From contig DASPIL010000062.1 of the NCBI GenBank assembly GCA_035629175.1, positions 25,297 to 89,296 on the forward strand: a stretch of 64,000 bases of DNA, written 5' to 3'. Source of the DNA: Verrucomicrobiia bacterium (GTDB lineage Bacteria; Verrucomicrobiota; Verrucomicrobiia; Limisphaerales; DASXHY01). A program made the translations under genes and the position numbers. Under the pieces are notes generated by a model that made no database searches, was not told the DNA's origin, and saw only the letters and a list, made by a program, of their open reading frames with translations. Numbering within the stretch: position 1 is the first letter of the stretch; every line of letters starts with the position of its first letter. Of this stretch, positions 18,226-26,829 are shown one piece after another.

Positions 18226-19056
18226 ATGAACCCTTCGAATCGCGGTCTGTTCTCACAGCTCAGAAATCGGCGCGGTCTGGCGATTTCCGCTGTCGTCGCC
18301 CTTGGGGCAACGTGTTCCACCTTTGGCGTGGACGTCACGGTATCCGGAATCAGCCAGGAGCGTAATCAGGACATCCTCAATTTCCTCCAGCAGAACTTTC
18401 AGGATGTGAACATTACCTTCGGAGACTACAGCAATCCCGCCAACATTCCCGCCGGCACCGACTTGTTTGTCGTCGGACGAATCGTGTCCAGCAGTGCTTA
18501 TGGCAATGCCGCGAATGCCGCGATTTTTAATGGTCTCAGTATTCCAGTTGTCTCGCTCACGAGTTATGTGACTCGTCCCGATGGTGACCGCTGGAATTGG
18601 CACTCGGGTGGTGTGGCAAACGGCGGGAATGTGAGTGGCAGCGAAACCACGATCACCCTCGCGGGCCAAAACGCTTTCGGAGCGTCGGGCACGGCTGATT
18701 GGTGGACGGTCACCGATGCCGGCTCGGGCTTTAACGCTGCTGGCACGGGGACCGTTGGAACGGGCGACATCCTAGCGACGATGGGTGGGAACATTCTCGC
18801 CGCGGGCTGGGATGCCGGAGACACGTCCGCGGGCGGTGTCGTCTTCTCTTCCAGCCGCCTGTTGTTCAACCTTCCGGATTCCGATCCCAACGCCGGCAAC
18901 GGAGTGGTCCCTGACACCGCGGCCGGCCGGCAGGCGTTCATCGATGCGTTTGAGACCTACACGCCGCTCGTTGCCATTCCGGAGCCATCTGCAATGGCGC
19001 TGTTTGGCATCGGAGCCGCAACCGTGGCCTTCATGGTCCGCCGTCGCCGCAGCTAG
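18226..19056 (+). CDS. PEP-CTERM sorted extracellular protein of unknown function
   Basis: This 276-residue protein has an N-terminal signal segment (about 17-33, LAISAVVALGATCSTFG). Its mature part is rich in Gly, Asn, Ser and Thr and lacks a recognised catalytic domain. It contains VVGRIVSSSAYGNAANAAI and a stretch around DRWNWHSGGV. The C-terminus is a textbook PEP-CTERM signal: IPEPSAMALFGIGAAT, a hydrophobic helix and RRRRS. Such proteins are processed by exosortase and placed at the surface or in extracellular polymer. The gene has its own palindromic operator candidate upstream and a terminator hairpin downstream, so it may be expressed separately within the xylan locus. Its role there is unknown. 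Confidence 0.85.
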   Translation: MNPSNRGLFSQLRNRRGLAISAVVALGATCSTFGVDVTVSGISQERNQDILNFLQQNFQDVNITFGDYSNPANIPAGTDLFVVGRIVSSSAYGNAANAAIFNGLSIPVVSLTSYVTRPDGDRWNWHSGGVANGGNVSGSETTITLAGQNAFGASGTADWWTVTDAGSGFNAAGTGTVGTGDILATMGGNILAAGWDAGDTSAGGVVFSSSRLLFNLPDSDPNAGNGVVPDTAAGRQAFIDAFETYTPLVAIPEPSAMALFGIGAATVAFMVRRRRS

Positions 19057-19073
19057 GATTTATTCCCCCGACC

Positions 19074-19103
19074 AACAGCCGCTGTCGCGAGGCAGCGGCT
19101 GTT
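19074..19103 (+). terminator. Hairpin terminator after the PEP-CTERM gene
   Basis: AACAGCCGCTG (19074-19084) and CAGCGGCTGTT (19093-19103) form a perfect 11-bp stem with an 8-base loop, 17 nt after the stop codon. The following T-run is short (TTTGC), so termination strength is uncertain. Confidence 0.7.
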
Positions 19104-19137
19104 TGCATTCGGGGGTCTCACGGTGAGTGCCTGCCCG

Positions 19138-19153
19138 TAGGATAATCGTCGTA
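19138..19153. promoter_or_regulatory. Weak copy of the palindromic operator, site D
   Basis: Read on the minus strand this is TACGACGATTATCCTA. It shares 12 of 16 positions with TACGACRAAYGTCRTA, and the left half-site is complete. It lies 37 nt before the GH97 start. It could be a degenerate operator or chance. Confidence 0.35.
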
Positions 19154-19190
19154 TTCCTTGTCACGAGGCAAACGGCCATTCTTCGCGCAA

Positions 19191-21191
19191 ATGCAAGAGA
19201 CATTTCCAACCCGCTGCGTGCGGCGCAATGAAACGGCTTTCTTCGGAACCCTTCGTCAACCCAGCTTCTGGTTTGCGGCCGCAATGCTGGCAATCGTCAC
19301 CCCAGCATTGACGGCGCAGGAAGTCGCAAGCCCGGGCCGGAATGTGGTGGCAAATGTTGCGCTCACCAACGGTGCCCTCACGTATGACGTCCGCCTGCGC
19401 GGCAAAACGTTTCTCGAACCCTCGCCGCTTGGACTGGAAACAAGCATTGGCAGTTTTGCATCGGGCCTGGCGTTGGCCGGGTCAGAGATCAGGTCGCTGG
19501 ATGAAGCCTATGAACTGCCACACGGGAAAGTCAGGCGCGTGCACTACAAGGCAAACGAGCTGACGAGTCGTTTCACGAATGCGCAGAACGATTCATTGGA
19601 AGTGATTTTCCGCGTCAGTGACCGGGACGTCGCCTTTGCGTATCGGATTTCGTCCTCGCGCAAACGACGGGTTGTGATTCAGCGCGAGCTCACCGGTTTC
19701 AAATTGCCTTCCACCGCCACCGCATTTGTCACGCCTCAGGTGCGATGGGGCGGGGGATTCGCCGCTTCCAAGCCGAGTTACGAAGAGGCGTATATGATGG
19801 AGGTGGCGGTTGGCACGAAGTCGCGGACGACGCTTGGCTTCACGTTTCCAGCGCTCTTTCGGAATGCCGACGCAGGCTGGATGCTGATTTCAGAAACGGG
19901 AGTTTCATCCGGTTACGCGGGAACGCGATTGAGTGACCCAACGTCCGACGGCCTTTATTCCGTCGCATTTCCAGATGCTGCGGAGAATGGCGGGGTGGGA
20001 GACGCGACGGTTTCCGGCGCGTTGCCGTTGCTGACTTCCTGGAAGACAATCACGGTTGGAGAAACGCTTGCCCCGATTGTTGAAACCACGGTGGCCACCG
20101 ACGTCGTGAAGCCGCTGTATGAACCATCGCAGGTCTATCGGCCGGGCCGCGCCACCTGGAGCTGGCTCTTGTGGCAGGATCCAAGCATGAACGTCGCGGA
20201 TCAGCAACGATTCATCAAACTCGCTGCTGACCTCGGCTAGGAGTACATGTTGATCGACGCGTTTTGGGACCAGAAGATCGGGCGCGAAAAAATGGCGGAT
20301 CTGGTCCGGGAAGCCCGTGCGCAAAAAGTCGACGTGCTGCTCTGGTACAATTCCAATGGCTCGTGGAACGACGCCCCGCAAACGCCATTGCACGGCATGG
20401 ACACCGCGCCCGCGCGCCATCGCGAAATGGCCTGGATGAAATCGATCGGCGTCAAGGGGATCAAGGTGGATTTCTTCGGAGGAGACAAACAGGTGACGAT
20501 GAAGCTCTACGAGGACATTTTGACCGACGCCAACGTGCATGGGTTGCACGTAAATTTCCACGGCGCGACGCTGCCTCGCGGGTGGGAAAGGATGTATCCC
20601 AATCACATGACGAGCGAAGCCGTGACGGCTTCCGAGAACCTCGTCTTCAGCCAGGGCTTCGCGGATCGGGAAGCGTTCAACAGCACTGTGTTTCCGTTCG
20701 TTCGCAATCCTGTGAGTGCGATGGATTACGGCCCCCTCGTGCTGAACAAGCGATTCTCGCGGGACCAGCGCCGCGGCACGGAACGCAAGACGACGGACGC
20801 GTTCCAGCTTGCGACGGCCGTGCTGTATCAGTCGCCAGTGCAGCACTTTGGCCTGGCGCCAAACAACCTTGAGGAACAGCCTGCGCACGTGATCGATTTC
20901 TTGAAGCGCGTGCCGGTTGTCTGGGACGAGACGCGCTTCGTGGACGGGTACCCCGGCCGCTTCGCCGTTCTTGCGCGGCGGTCAGGGGAGCAATGGTATG
21001 TGGCCGCCACACACGCCGGGCGGGAGCGACGGGAGTTGACGATCTCGTTGCCGTGGCTGGAGGGAAAGACACTTTCCTTGATTCACGATCAATCGGATCG
21101 ATCGGCGGGGATCAAGCAGGTGACCGTTCATCGTGACGGCGTCGTGCCGCTTGTGCTGGAGCCGGGCGGCGGCGCGGTTTTGTTCCAATGA
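19191..21191 (+). pseudogene. GH97 glycosidase (alpha-galactosidase/alpha-glucosidase type), interrupted by an in-frame amber codon
   Basis: The frame encodes about 666 residues including a TAG at 20238-20240. Before the stop: a signal-like N-terminus (FAAAMLAIVTPALTAQ), the GH97 N-terminal super-sandwich domain and the start of the barrel (GRATWSWLLWQDPSMNV, LAADLG). After the stop: EYMLIDAFWDQKIG, the barrel motif GIKVDFFGGDKQ with the Asp used as nucleophile in retaining GH97 enzymes, VNFHGATLPRGWERMYPN and a C-terminal sandwich. Family members usually have Trp-Glu-Tyr at this spot, so TGG to TAG is the likely change. The rest is well preserved, so the lesion is recent, a base-call error, or suppressed. 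Translation of the second half alone (ATG at 20247) would not give a working barrel. The start at 19191 is tentative. Confidence 0.85.
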
Positions 21192-21207
21192 CAATCGAGG
21201 TCCTCGC

Positions 21208-22410
21208 ATGAAACCAAACTCTGGCGCATCGAAGTACCACGTTCTCACCGCCGTTCTGTGTGTTATCGGAATGGCAACGGCATCCGGGCAGCAGGCCAAT
21301 GTGAACCTTGACCATAACCCGCAGAAGAACACGGAAAACCTGGTTCCATTCAGTGCGCCGCTGAATTCTCCCGATGTGCGGGATGATCGGACGGTGACAT
21401 TCCGATTGCGGGCGCCCACCGCGAAGGAGGTGCGATTGGCCGGGGTCGCAGTCCTCACCGGTATCGGAACGAATCAGCCGGTGCCGTTCACGAAGGGCGA
21501 TGACGGCATCTGGACGTTAACCATCGGTCCACTGCGACCTGACATGTATGCGTATCATCTAAGTGTCGACGGCGTGCAGATGGCAGATCCGAACAACACA
21601 TACGCTGCGTTCACTGCGATGCCCCCGTACAGCCAGTTGATTGTGCACGGGAGCGGGCCTGCCTACTACGATGCACGCAACGTTCCGCATGGGAACGTGA
21701 CGCGCCATGTTTATCGTTCCGAAGTCACCCGGGGCGAACGGGAACTTTATGTTTACACGCCGCCCGGTTATGACCGCACCAATACGTATCCAGTGCTCTA
21801 CCTGGTCGGCGGAAGCGGGGAGTTGCCGTCAAATTGGATTTACGATGGACGCGTGAATTTCATCATGGACAATTTGCTCGCGGAGAAGAAGGCGCTCCCC
21901 ATGGTGATCGTCATTCCGAACAATCAGGTGGTTCATCGGAATCATCGGCAACACGCAGAACTGACCTTTAAGACGTTTGAGGCGGAACTCCGGCAGCACG
22001 TCATTCCGCTCGCGGAACGGGAGTATTCGATCCGTCGCGATCCAAAAGGCAGGGCGCTTTCGGGCCTCTCCATGGGTGGCCGTCATGCCATGTTTGTGGG
22101 ATTCAACTCGCTCGATCTGTTTGCCTCGTTCGGTGTCCTCAGCGCTGGTGATATGGAAGCCGAGAAATCGCTCGCCACGTTCCTCAACGACGCGGACGCA
22201 AACCGCAAGATCGATTACCTGTTCGTGGGCGAGGGTTCACTGGAAGCGGAAGGCCGATTCGGCGCGCGCGTGGCTGCGCTGGTGAAGGCGCTGAAGTCGC
22301 ACGGGATCGAGCATGAGTATTATGCCGGCGGACACGGAGGGCACGACTGGGCAACGTGGCGGCACTTGTTGTATCACCGATTTCTCCCCAACCTGTGGCG
22401 CACCGAATGA
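21208..22410 (+). CDS. Secreted CE1-like carbohydrate esterase, paralogue 3
   Basis: The 400-residue protein starts MKPNSGASKYHVLTAVLCVI with a signal peptide ending near ASGQQ. A CBM48-like domain (VTFRLRAPTAKEVRLAG, LRPDMYAYHLSVDGVQMADP) precedes the esterase domain: YVYTPPGYDRTNTYPVLYLV, GGSGELPSNW, nucleophile elbow GLSMGGRH and catalytic His in GGHGGHDWATWR. It is more diverged from the two upstream paralogues than they are from each other. It begins 16 nt after the GH97 stop and lies before the sugar symporter, which implies one transcript. De-esterification of xylan or related side chains is inferred from family and context. Confidence 0.83.
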   Translation: MKPNSGASKYHVLTAVLCVIGMATASGQQANVNLDHNPQKNTENLVPFSAPLNSPDVRDDRTVTFRLRAPTAKEVRLAGVAVLTGIGTNQPVPFTKGDDGIWTLTIGPLRPDMYAYHLSVDGVQMADPNNTYAAFTAMPPYSQLIVHGSGPAYYDARNVPHGNVTRHVYRSEVTRGERELYVYTPPGYDRTNTYPVLYLVGGSGELPSNWIYDGRVNFIMDNLLAEKKALPMVIVIPNNQVVHRNHRQHAELTFKTFEAELRQHVIPLAEREYSIRRDPKGRALSGLSMGGRHAMFVGFNSLDLFASFGVLSAGDMEAEKSLATFLNDADANRKIDYLFVGEGSLEAEGRFGARVAALVKALKSHGIEHEYYAGGHGGHDWATWRHLLYHRFLPNLWRTE

Positions 22411-22479
22411 CGTCGAACCACCGCAGGCTCGTGAAGCTTCCGTCACGTTCACGGACGCTGCCTGACACCACCAAGCATC

Positions 22480-23880
22480 GTGACTACATCGTCCACCACG
22501 CCGCAGCACGACGGGCTTAAAGTTCGCGAGTACGTCGGTTACGCGCTGGGCGACACCGCGTCGAATTTCTTTTTCCAGACGTTCAACATTTTTCTCATCT
22601 ACTACTTCGTGGATGTGTGGGGAATTCCCGCAGGCGCGATTGCCACCATGATGCTCCTCACGCGGTTGTGGGACGCAATCAATGATCCCATGATGGGCCT
22701 CATTGCCGACCGCACCCAAAGCCGCTGGGGCAAGTTCCGTCCTTACCTGCTTTGGGGTGCCATTCCCTACGGAGTGTGCGGCTATCTGTTGTTTGCAGGA
22801 CCTGAGCTCGATGCAAACGGCAAGCTCATCTACGCGTATGTCACCTACACCCTGATGCTCATGGCCTACACGGTGATCAATGTGCCGTATTCATCGCTGC
22901 TGGGCGTCATCAGTCCGTCATCGCGCACCCGCGGAGTGGCTTCGAGCTTTCGTTTCGTCGGCGCGTTTGCCGGAGGTTTCCTCGTGTCGCTGCTCTGCCG
23001 GCCGCTGGTGAAGCATCTGGGTGGGGGCAACGACGTGCTGGGTTTTCAATATACGATTGCGATCTTTGCCGTCGCTTCGGTGCTGATGTTCTGGATTTGT
23101 TTTGCCATGACGCGCGAGCGTGTGAGCCCGCCGCCGCACCAAAAATCTAACGTCCGTGCCGAACTCGGCGAACTCCTGCGCAATCGTGCGTGGCTGATGC
23201 TCCTGATCGCCACGATCTTTTCGACTACCTTTATTGCGCTTCGGCAAGGCAGCACGATTTTCTATTTCAAGTATGTCGCGGGCGACGACGGCTCGCCGAT
23301 CCTGTTTGGAACGCTCGATCGCAGCACGGTGTTCCTCGCCACCGGGATGTTGGGCCAGATTCTCGGCACCATGACGCTTGGTTTTGTTGTGAGGCGCGTG
23401 GACAAGAAGAAGCTGGCCGCGGTGTTGAGTTGGATCACGGGCATCAGCTTTGCGACGTTCTTTGCTTTGCCGCCGGACAACTACTGGCTGCTCGTTGCTG
23501 TAAACGCAATTGGCACGTTCTGCATGGGTCCGACCTCCGCGCTCACTTGGGCGATGTATGGCGATGTCGCGGATTATGGCGAATGGAAATTCCACCGCCG
23601 CTCGACAGCCCTTGTTTATTCGGCATCCTTGTTTTCAATCATGACGGGCATCATGATCGGCGGCTTCCTCGTGCCGGTGTTCCTCGGGCAATTCGGGTTC
23701 ATGAGCAACATGGAGCAAACTGCAACGGCCCTGCTTGGGATCACGCTCGCGTTCTCAGTGATGCCCGGATTGTTCGCGGCGCTGAAGGGTGTGGCTCTTT
23801 GGATTTACCCGCTCGACCAGGGGCGAGTGGATGAAATCGAACGTGACCTGGCCGCCAGGAGGGGGGCAGCTGCCGCTTGA
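22480..23880 (+). CDS. GPH-family sugar:cation symporter (MFS)
   Basis: This 466-residue integral membrane protein has about twelve hydrophobic helices. The signature REYVGYALGDTASNFFFQTF and the loop DAINDPMMGLIADRTQSRWG with KFRPYLLWG belong to the glycoside-pentoside-hexuronide (MelB/XynP-like) symporters. These move di- and oligosaccharides with Na+ or H+. The start is GTG at 22480; the upstream 69 nt have no other good start. The gene lies between an esterase and a GH43 xylosidase, so xylo-oligosaccharides or arabinoxylo-oligosaccharides are likely cargo. A second GPH symporter is at 40556. Exact substrate and coupling ion are not visible. Confidence 0.88.
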   Translation: MTTSSTTPQHDGLKVREYVGYALGDTASNFFFQTFNIFLIYYFVDVWGIPAGAIATMMLLTRLWDAINDPMMGLIADRTQSRWGKFRPYLLWGAIPYGVCGYLLFAGPELDANGKLIYAYVTYTLMLMAYTVINVPYSSLLGVISPSSRTRGVASSFRFVGAFAGGFLVSLLCRPLVKHLGGGNDVLGFQYTIAIFAVASVLMFWICFAMTRERVSPPPHQKSNVRAELGELLRNRAWLMLLIATIFSTTFIALRQGSTIFYFKYVAGDDGSPILFGTLDRSTVFLATGMLGQILGTMTLGFVVRRVDKKKLAAVLSWITGISFATFFALPPDNYWLLVAVNAIGTFCMGPTSALTWAMYGDVADYGEWKFHRRSTALVYSASLFSIMTGIMIGGFLVPVFLGQFGFMSNMEQTATALLGITLAFSVMPGLFAALKGVALWIYPLDQGRVDEIERDLAARRGAAAA

Positions 23881-23906
23881 CGTTTTTGTGACGAAAACAT
23901 GCGCCT

Positions 23907-25607
23907 ATGATCATTCGCAATCCCATTCTCCGCGGCTTTAATCCTGACCCGTCGATTGTGCGCGTCGGCGAGGATTATTACATCGCGACTTCCACCTTCG
24001 AGTGGTATCCCGGCGTGCAGATTCATCATTCGCGGGACCTTGTTAACTGGAAGCTGCTCACGCGTCCCCTCAATCGATCGAGCCAGCTGAATATGCTGGG
24101 GGCTCCCGATTCCTGCGGCGTGTGGGCGCCGTGCCTCACCTTTGCCGATTACACCGACGTAAAACGCTATGGCCGCACGACGGTTGGCGGGGCAAGCGGT
24201 GCGTCGCTGCGCGACTTTCACAATTACCTCGTCACAAGTTCACGCGTGGATGGCGAGTGGTCGGATCCGGTTTGCCTGAACAGCAGCGGTTTCGACCCCT
24301 CGCTCTTTCACGATGACGATGGACGCAAGTATTTGCTGAACATGCTGTGGGATCATCGGCCCGGGAACAATCGATTCGCCGGGATTGTGCTGCAGCAATA
24401 CTCCGTTGCGGAACGCAAGCTCATTGGGGAACGCGTCAATATTTTCAAAGGCACAGCCCTGGGTTTTACCGAAGCGCCGCATCTCTACAGGCGTGGCGGC
24501 TGGTATTACTTGATCACCGCAGAAGGCGGAACGGGGTGGGGGCACGCCGTAACCATGGCACGTTCGCGGAATCTCACGGGACCTTACGAGCTGCATCCTG
24601 ACACTTGCATCCTGAGCGCGCGGCACCGGCCTGACGTGGCGCTGCAGCGGGCGGGCCATGCTGACCTGGTTGAGACGCCGGCGGGCGACACCTACATGGT
24701 TTACCTTTGCGGCAGGCCGCTGCGGAATCGCGGCCGATGCACGCTTGGCCGTGAGACCGCGATTCAGAAGATGGCCTGGGACGCGGATGGCTGGTTGCGG
24801 ACCTTGGACGGGCAGGGGATTCCGACGACCGAAACGCCTGCACCATCGGAGTGTGAAAGCCTTCTCTCCCCAGCGCTCTCCTCCATTCCGAATGGAGGAG
24901 AGGGTGGCGGCGGGCTGGGTAAGGAGGTTTTGACTCACCGGTCTCATTCGTCCTGCCGCTATGAATTCGATTCACCGCAGCTTCCAATTGACTTTCAATG
25001 GCTGCGCACGCCATGGCCGGAGGAGTTGTTCAGCCTTGCGGCGCGACCCGGGTTTTTGCGGTTGTTCGGTCGCGAAAGCATCGGCAGCCAGTTCAAGCAA
25101 TCGCTCGTCGCGCGCCGCCAGCAATCGCATTGCTTCAGCGCGAGCACCGTCATCGAGTTTGAGCCGGAACATTTCCAGCAGGGCGCGGGGCTGGTCTGTT
25201 ACTACAACAGCGCCAAGTTTCATTACCTCCATCTCTCGCACGATGAAACCATCGGGAAACATTTGCGCGTGATGACCTGCACGCCCGACTCGCCGCAGGC
25301 CGATGCCTTCACGCCGCCGATTCCGATTTCATCCGGAAAACCTGTGCAACTGCGCGTGGAAGTCGATTACGAACGCCTCCGTTTTGCCTATCGCGTTGCA
25401 GGTGTGGATCAGGACTGGCACTGGCTGCCGCAACAGTTCGATGCGAGCATCCTTTCCGATGAAGCAACTGCGCCGGGCCAGCCGAATTTCACGGGTGCAT
25501 TCGTCGGCGTAGCCTGCCAGGACACGGCCGGAACAGCGCGTACCGCGGATTTCGATTTCTTCGAATACCAGGAGCGGGATTACTGCGCTGAACTTCCACC
25601 CCATTAA
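23907..25607 (+). CDS. GH43 beta-xylosidase/arabinofuranosidase with in-frame repeat insertion
   Basis: The 566-residue protein has no signal peptide, so it probably works in the cytoplasm on imported oligosaccharides. The five-bladed GH43 propeller begins NPILRGFNPDPSIVRVGEDY (catalytic base Asp) and carries GFDPSLFHDDDGRKYLLNML (second Asp) and the general acid Glu in LGFTEAPHLYRRGGWYYL. The C-terminal beta-sandwich of XynB-type enzymes runs from about residue 355 (DFQWLRTPWPEELFSL) to the end. Between the two domains, at about residues 314-352, a Ser/Pro/Gly-rich stretch is encoded by an interspersed palindromic element. Apart from that insert, length and order fit the family. It follows the symporter by 26 nt. 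Confidence 0.9.
   Translation: MIIRNPILRGFNPDPSIVRVGEDYYIATSTFEWYPGVQIHHSRDLVNWKLLTRPLNRSSQLNMLGAPDSCGVWAPCLTFADYTDVKRYGRTTVGGASGASLRDFHNYLVTSSRVDGEWSDPVCLNSSGFDPSLFHDDDGRKYLLNMLWDHRPGNNRFAGIVLQQYSVAERKLIGERVNIFKGTALGFTEAPHLYRRGGWYYLITAEGGTGWGHAVTMARSRNLTGPYELHPDTCILSARHRPDVALQRAGHADLVETPAGDTYMVYLCGRPLRNRGRCTLGRETAIQKMAWDADGWLRTLDGQGIPTTETPAPSECESLLSPALSSIPNGGEGGGGLGKEVLTHRSHSSCRYEFDSPQLPIDFQWLRTPWPEELFSLAARPGFLRLFGRESIGSQFKQSLVARRQQSHCFSASTVIEFEPEHFQQGAGLVCYYNSAKFHYLHLSHDETIGKHLRVMTCTPDSPQADAFTPPIPISSGKPVQLRVEVDYERLRFAYRVAGVDQDWHWLPQQFDASILSDEATAPGQPNFTGAFVGVACQDTAGTARTADFDFFEYQERDYCAELPPH
24863..24925. repeat. Interspersed palindromic element inside the GH43 coding sequence
   Basis: CTCTCCTCCATTC (24876-24888) and GAATGGAGGAGAG (24890-24902) are perfect reverse complements around one base, with CTCTCCCC-type flanks. 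The same type of element (TTCCACTCGGAGTGGAGGAGAG) occurs twice within the 45.5 kb tandem repeat. It is read through in frame by the host gene. Confidence 0.75.
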
Positions 25608-25681
25608 GGATCATTCCAGATCTTACCGAGTCACCTGTTCCTTGTCGCAAGCGTCTGTGATCAACTGAACCCTTACCCAAA

Positions 25682-26815
25682 ATGAAGCAATACATCACCT
25701 TCGGCCTGATTGCGTGCGGGCTATTTACTTGTCAGGCCTTCGCCCAAACCAACGACAGCGTCAACTTGACGGCAGCGCCAGTGGCGGCGTTGAAGGACGC
25801 CTATGCGGGCAAGTTTCTCATCGGCTGTGCGGGAGACCTCAGGGGGTTCTCGGCTGCGGAACTCGAGAACATCAAGACGCATTACAACGTCATCACTCCG
25901 GAGAATTCCATGAAGCCCCAGCCGACGCATCCTTCCGAGGACGAATACAACTTCACCACGCCGGATGCATTGGTGAAGTGGGCGGGTGAGAACGGCCTGA
26001 AGGTCTGGGGACACACGCTTGTCTGGCACGCGCAAACGGGAAGATGGTTCTTCGAGGGAGGAACCAATGGACAGCCGGTCACGCGTGAACTGGCGCTGGA
26101 ACGTTTGAAGAAACACATCATGACGGTCGCCGGTCGATACAAGGGCAGGGTCATTGGGTGGGACGTTGTGAACGAATCCATCGCTGACCGGAATGCGGGG
26201 GAAACCGAGAATCTTCGGAATTCAAGCTGGTATCGCGTGGTCGGGCCGGACGTTCTGACATTCGCCTTCAAGTGGGCGCATGAGGCCGATCCAGGCGCGC
26301 AACTGTATTACAACGATTACAACATCGAGCAGGGCGCAGTATCGAACACAGGCAAACACGCCAGTTCGTTGCTGCTGCTGAAACGCCTCAAGGCGGAAGG
26401 CGCTCCCATTCATGGAGTGGGAATCCAGGGTCACTGGCATCTCAACACAAACCTGGAAGACGTCGACCAAGCCATTGAGAACTATGCCTCCCTCGGGCTT
26501 CGGGTTGCCATCACGGAACTCGACGTCACCGCGTTTGGTGAGAACAGCGGCGCATTTCCTTCCGGGGAGCAGGCGGCAACGATGTCAGCCGCCGCGCTTC
26601 AAAAGCAGGCGGACGTCTACGCCCGGCTTTTCCAAATCTTCAAGAAACATGAGAAGTCGATCGACCGAGTTACCTTCTGGGGCATCAGTGACCGCCGATC
26701 ATGGCGCGCCCGTCAGCGGCCGCTGCTGTTCGATGCGCAACTGCAACCCAAACCGGCGTTTGAAGCTGTTGTCAACGTTGGCCTGGGCAAAGCCACGACA
26801 CCCAAGTCCCAATAA
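25682..26815 (+). CDS. Secreted endo-1,4-beta-xylanase, GH10
   Basis: The 377-residue enzyme starts MKQYITFGLIACGLFTCQAFA (signal peptide). A single GH10 barrel follows: FLIGCAGDLRG, NVITPENSMKPQPTHPSEDE, GHTLVWHAQTG, the acid/base Glu165 in GWDVVNESIADR, LYYNDYNIE, VGIQGHWHL and the nucleophile Glu279 in ITELDVTAFG. The closing Trp motif is VTFWGISDRRSW. It cuts the xylan backbone. There is no extra binding module. It ends the plus-strand xylan run and converges with a minus-strand GH43 gene 14 nt away. All active-site residues visible by eye are intact. Confidence 0.95.
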   Translation: MKQYITFGLIACGLFTCQAFAQTNDSVNLTAAPVAALKDAYAGKFLIGCAGDLRGFSAAELENIKTHYNVITPENSMKPQPTHPSEDEYNFTTPDALVKWAGENGLKVWGHTLVWHAQTGRWFFEGGTNGQPVTRELALERLKKHIMTVAGRYKGRVIGWDVVNESIADRNAGETENLRNSSWYRVVGPDVLTFAFKWAHEADPGAQLYYNDYNIEQGAVSNTGKHASSLLLLKRLKAEGAPIHGVGIQGHWHLNTNLEDVDQAIENYASLGLRVAITELDVTAFGENSGAFPSGEQAATMSAAALQKQADVYARLFQIFKKHEKSIDRVTFWGISDRRSWRARQRPLLFDAQLQPKPAFEAVVNVGLGKATTPKSQ

Positions 26816-26829
26816 ACGCGTTAACGCAA

